Positions 18,306 to 26,177 of a stretch of DNA of 64,000 nucleotides are shown here, piece by piece (position 1 is the first letter of the stretch; each line of letters starts with the position of its first letter). Both the position numbers and the translations under genes were made by a program. Origin of the DNA: Bacteroidetes bacterium ADurb.Bin174 (GTDB lineage Bacteria; Bacteroidota; Bacteroidia; Bacteroidales; Paludibacteraceae); assembly GCA_002070265.1 (NCBI GenBank), contig MWCX01000040.1:1-64000 (forward strand), given 5' to 3'. Below the pieces are notes generated by a model, which saw only the letters and a program-made list of their open reading frames with translations, made no database searches and was not told the origin of the DNA.

Positions 18306-19598
18306 ATGAATTTTATAGAAGAACTTACCTGGCGGGGCATGATACATACCATCATGCCGGGTACGGATGAGCAGTTAGCGAAAGAAATGACTACGGCCTA
18401 TATAGGGTTTGACCCCACCGCAGACTCGCTGCATATAGGGCATTTGGTCAGTGTGATGATATTACGCCATTTTCAGCGTGCAGGGCACAAACCCATTGCT
18501 TTGGTGGGCGGTGCAACCGGCATGATTGGCGATCCCTCCATGAAATCGTCTGAGCGCAATCTGTTGGATGAAAAGACTTTGCGCCACAATCAAGAAAACA
18601 TCAAAAAACAATTGGCGAAGTTCCTGGATTTTGAAAGTGATGCCCCTAATGCCGCTGAAATGGTGAATAATTACGATTGGATGAAAAATTATTCATTTTT
18701 GGATTTCATTCGCGACGTCGGTAAGCACATTACCGTCAACTACATGATGGCAAAGGATTCCGTAAAAAAACGCCTGAGTGCCGAATCCAATGTTGGAATG
18801 TCTTTCACGGAATTCTCCTACCAATTGTTGCAAGGCTATGATTTTTTATGGCTCTATGAGCATAAAAACTGCAAACTGCAAATGGGTGGTTCCGACCAGT
18901 GGGGCAATATCACTACCGGCACCGAACTGATACGTCGAAAGGCGGATGGTGATGCTTTCGCTTTGGTCTGCCCGCTGATCACCAAAGCAGATGGCAGTAA
19001 GTTCGGTAAGACAGAAGGCGGCAACGTTTGGTTGGACAAAAGATATACATCTCCTTATAAATTCTATCAATTCTGGCTGAATGTGAGCGATGAGGATGCA
19101 GAAAAGTACATCAAAATCTTTACTTCCATAGAGAAAAATGAAGTTGAAGCTTTGATTCAGGAACATGCCCGGGCACCGCATCAACGGGCATTGCAAAAAC
19201 GCCTTGCTCAGGAAGTGACTGTTATGGTTCACTCAGAAGAAGACTATCAGGCAGCAGTTGAAGCTTCTGAAATATTATTCGGAAATGCCACTTCCGATAC
19301 GCTGAAAAAGATAGACGAAGATACTTTACTTTCTGTTTTTGAAGGAGTTCCCCAATTTACAATATCCAAAGAAAAACTTGCTGAAGGCATCAAAGCCCTG
19401 GATTTATTGACAGAAGATGCTGCTGTCTTTCCTTCCAAAGGAGAAATGCGTAAATTGGTTCAATCCGGTGGCGTAAGTCTGAATAAAGAAAAATTAGAAA
19501 GCCAGGATACAATCGTAGATAGCGCCTATCTGTTGAATGGAAAGTATTTGTTGGCTCAGAGAGGGAAGAAAAATTACTTTTTACTAATAGCAGAATAG
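18306..19598 (+). CDS. tyrS: Tyrosyl-tRNA synthetase
   Basis: A 430-residue class I aminoacyl-tRNA synthetase. The HIGH-type motif is [10 protein letters not shown] (about 41-50) and the KMSKS-type loop is KFGKTEGGN (about 235). The tyrosine pocket is recognisable in [10 protein letters not shown] and [13 protein letters not shown], and a C-terminal S4-like RNA-binding domain is present ([14 protein letters not shown]). The ATG at 18306 is chosen because the upstream TTG overlaps the -7 promoter element and because [13 protein letters not shown] matches the family start. Confidence 0.97.
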   Translation: MNFIEELTWRGMIHTIMPGTDEQLAKEMTTAYIGFDPTADSLHIGHLVSVMILRHFQRAGHKPIALVGGATGMIGDPSMKSSERNLLDEKTLRHNQENIKKQLAKFLDFESDAPNAAEMVNNYDWMKNYSFLDFIRDVGKHITVNYMMAKDSVKKRLSAESNVGMSFTEFSYQLLQGYDFLWLYEHKNCKLQMGGSDQWGNITTGTELIRRKADGDAFALVCPLITKADGSKFGKTEGGNVWLDKRYTSPYKFYQFWLNVSDEDAEKYIKIFTSIEKNEVEALIQEHARAPHQRALQKRLAQEVTVMVHSEEDYQAAVEASEILFGNATSDTLKKIDEDTLLSVFEGVPQFTISKEKLAEGIKALDLLTEDAAVFPSKGEMRKLVQSGGVSLNKEKLESQDTIVDSAYLLNGKYLLAQRGKKNYFLLIAE

Positions 19599-19641
19599 AA
19601 GAAAAATTAATAAAACACTTTTAAATATTCAGCTGAAATGT

Positions 19642-19651
19642 CCCATATGGG
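19642..19651. promoter_or_regulatory. Perfect 10-bp palindrome CCCATATGGG upstream of the AraC-type gene
   Basis: CCCATATGGG is a perfect palindrome about 60 bp upstream of the -33 element of the next gene. It could be a dimeric regulator site or chance; no second copy was noticed in the region. Confidence 0.25.
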
Positions 19652-19709
19652 CAATTCGTAAAAAAAACTACGCAAAAAGTAAAGATTTCGTTTTTCTACC
19701 GAAACTGTT

Positions 19710-19741
19710 TTTGCAGACCTTATACTAATCTGCTATTTTTG
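19710..19741 (+). promoter_or_regulatory. Promoter of the small AraC-type gene (-33 and -7)
   Basis: TTTG at 19710-19713 and TATTTTTG at 19734-19741 are separated by 20 bp, the full Bacteroidota consensus pair. The predicted leader is about 73 nt to the ATG at 19821. Confidence 0.65.
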
Positions 19742-19820
19742 TAAAAATTTTTGACAAACTAATTCCGGTGTCATAATTTTTACTCAATAACTTATTCTAA
19801 TTCTATTAAATTATCTTGTT

Positions 19821-20312
19821 ATGTTACATCTGATACCTTTAACTTTGTTTACTGTTTTGTTGCTGGCGATTTTTTTATTCTTGTTGCACATGCGACAAAA
19901 AAGAAAAGAATTAAAAATTATCGATAAAGATCCGGACATAAGTCCCAGGTATCATCCGGAACAACTTCGCAAAATAGCTAATCAATTAGACCGGATTTTT
20001 GCCGATCATAAAATTTACACCAATTCGGATCTAACAATCTGCGATCTGGCCAGCAAACTTGGGACAAACCGCACCTATGTTTCCTCTTCAATCAACGTTT
20101 GCTACAATCAAAATTTTAATTCCTACGTCAATCAATTCCGGTTAGACGAAATGAAAGATATCATTCTGAACGACAACGACGTGACCAATAAAGAACTTGT
20201 TTCCATGTGCGGATTTGGGTCAATTGACACCATGAAAAGAGTTGTAAAACAGAAAACGGGCTTATCTCTCAACGACTGGAAAGAACAGATTCTTCGGGAA
20301 GATAAACTGTAA
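19821..20312 (+). CDS. Small membrane-tethered AraC-family DNA-binding protein
   Basis: This 163-residue protein has one transmembrane helix (about 4-23, LIPLTLFTVLLLAIFLFLLH), a basic stop-transfer segment RQKRKE, and an AraC/XylS-type helix-turn-helix domain at about 65-155 (LTICDLASKLGTNRTYVSS, then a second, degenerate helix pair). It has no receiver, kinase, sugar-binding or TPR domain. In Bacteroidota such C-termini usually follow a large periplasmic or TPR sensor, so this may be the remnant of one, or a minimal membrane-bound regulator. It has its own good promoter, which argues that it is expressed. Targets are unknown. Confidence 0.75.
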   Translation: MLHLIPLTLFTVLLLAIFLFLLHMRQKRKELKIIDKDPDISPRYHPEQLRKIANQLDRIFADHKIYTNSDLTICDLASKLGTNRTYVSSSINVCYNQNFNSYVNQFRLDEMKDIILNDNDVTNKELVSMCGFGSIDTMKRVVKQKTGLSLNDWKEQILREDKL

Positions 20313-20369
20313 GTATGGCCCAAGGCGTTGCCATTGGGCTAATGTATGCTGCCCCAAAACTCTACTTCA

Positions 20370-20610
20370 TTTTTTTGTCTTGACCGAAGCAAAAAAAAGT
20401 CAAGACTGCGCCTGCTTCGCTCGAAAAATTGGCGTTCAAACAGCTAAATCGTCCAAACTCGCAACTTCGTTGCTCAAACAAGGACGATTTGCACCTTGTA
20501 ATACCTCAACCTCGCGACCACGCACCACGGAACACGGAACTCGCGACCACGAATATCGAAAGCAACGCAGCAGTTGGGCACTTATGAGACACCGCCATTT
20601 TTAATTGTTT
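20370..20610. repeat. Palindromic intergenic repeat element (copy 1)
   Basis: The 305-bp gap 20313-20617 has no convincing gene. It holds GTCTTGAC/GTCAAGAC inverted repeats (20377-20384, 20399-20406) beside T- and A-runs, then a nested palindrome: AAATCGTCC (20446-20454) with GGACGATTT (20482-20490), enclosing GCAAC-TTC-GTTGC (20461-20473). The right part shares two blocks with 51806-51871: 20 identical bases (20514-20533) and 25 bases with one mismatch (20571-20595). Composition differs from neighbouring genes. A 74-codon open frame here is an artefact of the repeat. Confidence 0.75.
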
Positions 20611-20617
20611 TCGGATA

Positions 20618-21754
20618 CTATATCTTCACAAACACCTTTGCTTTATACATCAGTCGCAGAATAAAGAACAATATCAGAAAGTTGGCAAAAGTTAGCAGTA
20701 CCGGATAAAAATCACCAATGTACTTCTCAAATCCCCAAAGAACGGAATTGGCAACACTTCTAAAATCGATAACCATGCCTAGTGTGTAGGCTGTAATGGA
20801 ATTCATTCCGTAAATTTTCAGCCAGTTCATCCCTTTTGATTTTTTCCTGTAATCAATCATATAGTAGAACAAAGCCATCAAAAGGAAGCATAATCCGCCC
20901 GAATAAAGCGTCATACTGCTTGACCAGATTTTTTTGATGATCGGTGTTTGGAAACCAAGCAGCACCCCTGCAATAATTAAGGCGATTCCCCAAATTAGCA
21001 AAGAGATACTGTTTTTTCGCTTATCCGTTCCGTTTTTCATTATTTTGCCGGCAAAAACTCCCAACATCACGGTAACTCCAAAGGTCATACTCGAAAGTAT
21101 CCAGGTGTAGCGGTAATTCGGATTAAACTGCCAGGTTCCGTCGGCCTGATAGCTAACCCCATCACGGAATCTGCCCAGTACGAACTGATCTACTTTTTCA
21201 GCAAAGTTTCCTTCAGGAGTAAAATCTCCGAAAAAAGTAAGCAAAGCCCAATATCCGATTAACAGTAAAGCGGTTGCGATATACTGAAATTTATTGGACA
21301 GGTGCAACTGAAACACCGCAGCAATCAAATATCCCACAGCGATAGCTTGTAATGTGTTGGAATACAGCCGTATTTGCAAGGGATCCAAGCTTAGCAAATT
21401 ACCTTGAACAATCATCCCAAGTATAAACAAGATGATAAAACGACGGATAATTTTTTTATAGATTGTTTTTTTGTCCGGGCTGTTCTTAAACTTTTCAAAT
21501 GAAAAGGGCATGGCCGCACCAACCATAAAAAGGAACAAGGGCATGACCAAATCCCAGGCACTAAACCCTGTCCACGCCTTATGTTCAAACTGGCGGAGTA
21601 AAAAACCAAAAAACGGTATATGCTCCCAATGTCGCACTAATTCAACGAAAACCGGCTGAAAGAAAACCAGCATGAACAGGTCAAAACCCCGTAATATATC
21701 AAGCGAGGCTAACCTTTCTGCAGGTTTCTTAACGGTAAAGCTACTTATTGCCAT
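20618..21754 (-). CDS. Heparan-alpha-glucosaminide N-acetyltransferase-like membrane protein (HGSNAT/DUF5009 type)
   Basis: A 378-residue integral membrane protein with about ten hydrophobic helices. The N-terminus RLASLDILRGFDL and the block around His58 (FEHKAWTGFSAWDLVMPLF) match the HGSNAT/YeiB-like acyltransferase family, in which lysosomal HGSNAT moves acetyl from cytosolic acetyl-CoA across the membrane onto a terminal alpha-glucosamine. The family relation is seen in the sequence; the substrate is inferred. It is the last gene of the minus-strand PUL, 17 bp after the GH109 gene, which suggests transmembrane acetylation of an amino sugar freed in the periplasm. Bacterial members are also found beside GlcNAc-use genes. 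Confidence 0.82.
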   Translation of the reverse strand: MAISSFTVKKPAERLASLDILRGFDLFMLVFFQPVFVELVRHWEHIPFFGFLLRQFEHKAWTGFSAWDLVMPLFLFMVGAAMPFSFEKFKNSPDKKTIYKKIIRRFIILFILGMIVQGNLLSLDPLQIRLYSNTLQAIAVGYLIAAVFQLHLSNKFQYIATALLLIGYWALLTFFGDFTPEGNFAEKVDQFVLGRFRDGVSYQADGTWQFNPNYRYTWILSSMTFGVTVMLGVFAGKIMKNGTDKRKNSISLLIWGIALIIAGVLLGFQTPIIKKIWSSSMTLYSGGLCFLLMALFYYMIDYRKKSKGMNWLKIYGMNSITAYTLGMVIDFRSVANSVLWGFEKYIGDFYPVLLTFANFLILFFILRLMYKAKVFVKI

Positions 21755-21771
21755 AGTACCACTTGTTAATG

Positions 21772-23190
21772 TTATTTCCCGCTGCCGTCAACATAAGCAT
21801 GTCGATAGCCATTCACTTTATTCCAACTGCCACGGGTAAAATCAGGGATTTCTACCGGAGCACTGTTATTTTCCAATGAAATAGCCGACAGTTCCGTCAG
21901 ACAACACCATTCCGCCAGGTCATATACATCCATATCCAAAGGCAAGCCGTTGCGCAAACAGTAAATCAACCGGTAGTCCATAATAAAGTCCATTCCGCCG
22001 TGTCCACCCACCTTCTTGGCTATTTCTTCCAACTCTTTAACAATCGGGTGTTTGTATTTCTCCATCAATGCTTTTTTCACATCTTCAGAAACAAAACCAT
22101 GCATGTTGAGGTTTTCCACAACATCCAAATCTTCAGGCATTTGTTCCGGGCGCAGTGAATATCCTTCTATCGGATATTTGTTGGCAAAGCCTTCAGTACC
22201 TGTTATTTGATACATACGGTCATAAGGACGGGGAGTAAGCACATTGTGCTGAATATGAATGGTTTTACCGTTTTCAGTACGAATCATGGTCATCGTATGG
22301 TCGCCGTTTTTGAAATTTTCGCTTTCTCTTCCGGTTAGCTTTTTAACCATGGCAGGTCCGTTTACGGCTTTGGTATCCATGGAAACCAAATAATTCATTT
22401 TGTCGCCCCGGTGGATATCAAGAACCTGGCATACAGGCCCGATACCGTGCGTGGGATATACATCTCCTCTGTGGTTTTCATTGTAATCCAAACGCCAATT
22501 GTTCCAATATCTGCTCCACACCTCATCCAAATTGTGAATATAGGCACCTTCCACATGCAGTACTTCGCCAAAAAGGTTCTGTTGTGCCATATTCAGAGTG
22601 GTTATTTCAAAGAAGTCATACACACAGTTTTCGAGCATCATACAGTGTTTTCTGGTCTTTTCCGACATGTCAATCAAAGCCCATATTTCATCCATATTCA
22701 TGGCTGCAGGGACTTCAATTGCGACGTGCTTGCCTTGTTCCATCGCGTATAAAGCCATTTTTGCATGCGATTTCCAATCTGTACAGATATACACTAAATC
22801 GATATCAGGATTTTCACAAAGTTGCTTCCACGCATCTGCATCGCCTGCATAACTTGCCGCTTTCGGCAATCCGGCATTGATCAAGATGTTTTGTGTATCA
22901 TCCACCCGCTCCTGAACAATGTCACAAAGAGCTACTACTTTAGCACCTTCAATGTGTATAAATCGCCGTACAGCACCGGGACCACGCATTCCCAAACCGA
23001 TAATTCCAACTCGTACGGTGTCCAATTTGGGAGCCGTCATCAGAATGGCATCTTCCTGTCCTGCCGGACGTACGGGAACTTCAGTCAGGATAACTCCGTT
23101 ACGTGTTCTTACTTTATTATCACAGGTACATTGTACAAATAAACCTGTCACTAAGACAAGTAAAAGTGAAAAGAAAATTTGTTTTCTCAT
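21772..23190 (-). CDS. GH109-type NAD-dependent alpha-N-acetylgalactosaminidase lipoprotein (Gfo/Idh/MocA fold)
   Basis: A 472-residue Gfo/Idh/MocA-fold protein with a lipoprotein signal (Cys21 in LFVQCTCDN). The Rossmann motif VGIIGLGMRG (61-70) would hold a permanently bound NAD. Motifs AIEVPAA, GDVYPTHGIGPVCQVLDI and KVGGHGGMDF are those I associate with GH109, which removes alpha-linked GalNAc by an NAD-based elimination mechanism. A plain periplasmic oxidoreductase is the alternative, but export of the protein and its place in a PUL with GH31 favour a glycosidase. It lies 11 bp after the DUF4832 gene and 17 bp before the acetyltransferase gene. Confidence 0.87.
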   Translation of the reverse strand: MRKQIFFSLLLVLVTGLFVQCTCDNKVRTRNGVILTEVPVRPAGQEDAILMTAPKLDTVRVGIIGLGMRGPGAVRRFIHIEGAKVVALCDIVQERVDDTQNILINAGLPKAASYAGDADAWKQLCENPDIDLVYICTDWKSHAKMALYAMEQGKHVAIEVPAAMNMDEIWALIDMSEKTRKHCMMLENCVYDFFEITTLNMAQQNLFGEVLHVEGAYIHNLDEVWSRYWNNWRLDYNENHRGDVYPTHGIGPVCQVLDIHRGDKMNYLVSMDTKAVNGPAMVKKLTGRESENFKNGDHTMTMIRTENGKTIHIQHNVLTPRPYDRMYQITGTEGFANKYPIEGYSLRPEQMPEDLDVVENLNMHGFVSEDVKKALMEKYKHPIVKELEEIAKKVGGHGGMDFIMDYRLIYCLRNGLPLDMDVYDLAEWCCLTELSAISLENNSAPVEIPDFTRGSWNKVNGYRHAYVDGSGK

Positions 23191-23201
23191 ACGTTTGTAA
23201 A

Positions 23202-24470
23202 TTATTTTAAGTTTGCATTAAATTCAATAGTTTGACCATCCAGCAAATAATCACATTCGACGGTAAGATGTGGCTTGTCCGTTGTTTTTGGAATTTTTAC
23301 GGTCAACACTCCCCTCGGTTGTAGTTTCCTGAGGGACACGGTGCTTCGTATGCCATCTACCGTTATGTAGGCATCTCTGTAAATAGGAGCTACACCCGTA
23401 TTTCTTACTTCTACCAAAACTGAATCAGAGGAGGCTCCAAATTTGGTAATCTGGTATTTGTAGCCACATGCCATGCCGGCTGCTTTAATTCTATCCATGC
23501 TTTGATACTTGGGCTGGTCATTGCCTATCATATAGGTGATGTGGAATTTTTCAGCCTCTGATTCAAATGTTCTTCCGTGAATTCCATTTTTATTAAGAAC
23601 ATTTTCCTGATCATATTTGGTATAATATCCAAACTCTCCTCCGGCAGGAGCTTTTCGATAACGATTTCTATCCAGCAAATTCCAATTGGTAGTGTTGTAC
23701 TCGTCATGGGTTTCGTGCATAAAAGAATCATCAAACACTCCAAAGTTAAGATCAAGCAAATCGGGATGGTAGATAAAAGGCGAATATTCCTCAGAAGCAG
23801 CATCTATTGAAATACTCCACGTAAGGTCGGTAAATACCTCATCCATAAGCCTGAAAAATTGAGATTGAAATTCTGTTGACGGAAATGTTCTTCCCATAAT
23901 GAAAGGTCCGTCATAGATGTGATATTCGGCCCAAAGTCCGAATCCCGTTTGCAGAAAAGCTATCCGTTTATCTTTGTTGTATCTTTCGGCCAATTTTCTG
24001 TAAAACTCCAAATGAAAACGTTGAAGTTCCGGATGCCGCCAGTCAAGAAAGCAGGTTTCACGCCCTTCACTCATCCCAATGGTTTCTTCGTAATCGGGTA
24101 AATCGCGTATATATTGAGGCACGGCACTTTCTCTGTCACCCACATACACATACCTGAAGCGAAGTACAAGATGGTGTTTTCTGGCAGCCACAGCTTCCAA
24201 AAGGTTGTCAAGCGGTGTCCAGTCATATACGCCCTTACTTTTTACAATATCTTTGTAAAGCATATATGAGTACTCCAATGCCACAGCATCTGTGTTGTTT
24301 TTGGGATTATCCGTCCAAAGTACAATGCCCGTCATGGGTTGCACGGATTTAATCTCGCTTACAAGTGCAAGCGGTTTATAAATAGTGTCTTCCAGTTTGT
24401 TTCTTGACTCACCACAAGACACTGAGATTGTCGAAACCAAAAGAGCTGTCAGTAATATTCGGATTTTCAT
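23202..24470 (-). CDS. DUF4832 lipoprotein, probable TIM-barrel glycoside hydrolase of unknown specificity
   Basis: A 422-residue lipoprotein (Cys19 in SVSCGES). The main part reads like a clan-A TIM barrel (GVYDWTPLDNLLEAVAARKHHLVLRFRY, then a strand ending in FLQTGFGLWAEYHIYDG with Glu182). The C-terminal ~100 residues are a DUF4832 beta-domain (GYKYQITKFG, then NTGVAPIYRDAYI). The Glu lies in the same local context (G-x-W-x-E-[YW]) as in the two DUF4874/DUF4832 proteins at 36298 and 37842, so it is a candidate acid/base. No biochemical function is claimed. It shares the apparent operon with GH31 (26 bp upstream) and GH109. Confidence 0.75.
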   Translation of the reverse strand: MKIRILLTALLVSTISVSCGESRNKLEDTIYKPLALVSEIKSVQPMTGIVLWTDNPKNNTDAVALEYSYMLYKDIVKSKGVYDWTPLDNLLEAVAARKHHLVLRFRYVYVGDRESAVPQYIRDLPDYEETIGMSEGRETCFLDWRHPELQRFHLEFYRKLAERYNKDKRIAFLQTGFGLWAEYHIYDGPFIMGRTFPSTEFQSQFFRLMDEVFTDLTWSISIDAASEEYSPFIYHPDLLDLNFGVFDDSFMHETHDEYNTTNWNLLDRNRYRKAPAGGEFGYYTKYDQENVLNKNGIHGRTFESEAEKFHITYMIGNDQPKYQSMDRIKAAGMACGYKYQITKFGASSDSVLVEVRNTGVAPIYRDAYITVDGIRSTVSLRKLQPRGVLTVKIPKTTDKPHLTVECDYLLDGQTIEFNANLK

Positions 24471-24496
24471 GCGATTACAGTTTATTCAAAACATTT

Positions 24497-26104
24497 TTAT
24501 TTTATTTTTCTGAACCACAGCAGTTTATCGATTGGCACATCAAAACTGATTGTTTTTCCGCCCTTATACTTTTTACCGTCAGCATCTGCCCATGTTCCTT
24601 TCGGAAATTTCACGTCGCGCTGCGTACCTTGGGTTACCATGGGTGCTACCAATATGTTTTCGCCGAGCATGAACTGATCTTTCACTTCCGCAAAATTTTC
24701 CTCCGGGAATTGGTATTCCATATTTCTTACAATAGGTTCCCCTGTTTTTGCGGCATTATCTGCCAGTTTCATTATTTCAGGTACAAATTGTTGCCTTAGA
24801 GCAACTGCTTTTTTTACTGCGTCATGATTTGTTTGATTTAAAACTCGCCATGGTGCTACAGAAAACTGCATCATCGGCATCAAGGCGTGGCATTGTGCTG
24901 AGCGAACTATCAGTTCCTGGTCTAATTTATCAGAACTGACATCCATAAACGAAGAATAATCTCCGCCACCTATCATGTCGGGACAGGTAAAAGCATAGCC
25001 CAATAAACCTGAAACAGTGATATGCGGGATTAGCTTCTGCACGTCTTCCCAGGTGTGAAATTTATCTCTTAATCTTTCGGCAATCGGTTCACCTCCACGT
25101 TTCCACATGGCACGATATTCATTCAGAGGGTATTTCAACCCAAACAGCCCGAAAAGCTCGCAATGATCGTTGGGTGTGGTTTCCTTTACAAAAGATACAA
25201 CATTTCCGGTATAAAATTCCGGATCACCGGCGTCCAGCTTAAAGCCGTCCAATCCATAATATTCCATCATGTATTTCAATTGGTCATCAAACCAGCGGAC
25301 TGCTTCCGGATTTGAAAAATCGAGCACACAGCTCCATCCATTCCACCAATTGACCAAAGCAGGATGGCTTGCTTCTTCCCAAGTCATGTTTTTATTGCCT
25401 TCATTACTCATCAAAAGCAATTTTTCCTTTATCAACTGCCTGCCCACTTCCGAATCAGGCGAAATAAATGGCGATACCCAAAGCATTACAGTGAACCCCA
25501 TCAAGTGCAGTTTCTCTATCATCCCTTTTGCATCCGGAAATCGGTCTTTTCTAAATTCAAACTTCCCGTAGCAGGGTGCCCAGTTGTCGTCAATCATCAG
25601 TACACCGGGCGGATAACCATTGCCAAGCAAGTCTTCAGCATATTTTAAAATATCTTTTTGATTTTGATTATAAATTAGCTCTATCCACGTGTTGTACTGT
25701 GGAGCAGTAAACAACCGACTATCGGGCATCTTCCCCGAAGCAGGAAAATATTTTGCTGATGCTGCCAGGTAGGCATCTCGTAGCGTAGTGCCGGATTTTT
25801 GCAAATCTATGGCAATGTTTGCTTCATTAATAATCAGGTTCCCGTCCTTTATTTGATAAGAAAAGGGCTGATCACTCCAAACATATCTGCCTTTGTTGGA
25901 TATTAAAAGCGGCGCGGCCTGATTACCCTGGATGAAAGCAATCAGACTGTTGGAATATCCTTGTTTAAAGGGCATTTTATCACCTTCATTAACCGAACCT
26001 CCATACCAAAGTTCATCTTTTTCAATTGGGATTACTTGTTGCGAAATGGCCTGGAAGGAGATGAAAAGAAAAACAGAAATAATGTAAAATAGGTGTTTGT
26101 ACAT
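24497..26104 (-). CDS. GH31-family alpha-glycosidase, secreted
   Basis: A 535-residue GH31 retaining alpha-glycosidase with a signal peptide (cleavage near residue 22, AISQQ). The nucleophile is the Asp in DGFKLDAGD (about 290) and the acid/base is expected to be the Asp in CPDMIGGG (about 376); the C-terminal beta-sandwich (GEPIVRNMEYQFPEE, MLGENILVAPM) is complete. It is short for GH31 because the N-terminal beta-domain is compact. GH31 includes alpha-glucosidases, alpha-xylosidases, alpha-galactosidases and alpha-N-acetylgalactosaminidases; next to a GH109 gene, an alpha-galactosidase or alpha-GalNAcase role is attractive, but this is inference. A strong terminator-like hairpin lies just upstream (26122-26162). 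Confidence 0.9.
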   Translation of the reverse strand: MYKHLFYIISVFLFISFQAISQQVIPIEKDELWYGGSVNEGDKMPFKQGYSNSLIAFIQGNQAAPLLISNKGRYVWSDQPFSYQIKDGNLIINEANIAIDLQKSGTTLRDAYLAASAKYFPASGKMPDSRLFTAPQYNTWIELIYNQNQKDILKYAEDLLGNGYPPGVLMIDDNWAPCYGKFEFRKDRFPDAKGMIEKLHLMGFTVMLWVSPFISPDSEVGRQLIKEKLLLMSNEGNKNMTWEEASHPALVNWWNGWSCVLDFSNPEAVRWFDDQLKYMMEYYGLDGFKLDAGDPEFYTGNVVSFVKETTPNDHCELFGLFGLKYPLNEYRAMWKRGGEPIAERLRDKFHTWEDVQKLIPHITVSGLLGYAFTCPDMIGGGDYSSFMDVSSDKLDQELIVRSAQCHALMPMMQFSVAPWRVLNQTNHDAVKKAVALRQQFVPEIMKLADNAAKTGEPIVRNMEYQFPEENFAEVKDQFMLGENILVAPMVTQGTQRDVKFPKGTWADADGKKYKGGKTISFDVPIDKLLWFRKIK

Positions 26105-26121
26105 GTATTATATCAAGTATT

Positions 26122-26162
26122 ACAAGAAAAACAAGGGCATTTCAGCACCTTGTTTTTCTTGT
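26122..26162 (-). terminator. Perfect 15-bp hairpin between the SusE/F-like and GH31 genes
   Basis: ACAAGAAAAACAAGG (26122-26136) and CCTTGTTTTTCTTGT (26148-26162) form a perfect 15-bp stem with an 11-nt loop, 15 bp after the stop of the SusE/F-like gene. There is no long U-run after it on the minus strand, though the stem itself is A/U-rich. It may be a partial terminator or an mRNA-stability element dividing the PUL transcript. Confidence 0.65.
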
Positions 26163-26177
26163 GAAAATTCAATTAGA

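Noticed and set aside
20380-20604. A 74-codon open frame in the gap after the AraC-type gene
   Set aside because: It lies wholly inside the palindromic repeat, has no signal of coding, and part of it recurs at 51.8 kb in a different context.
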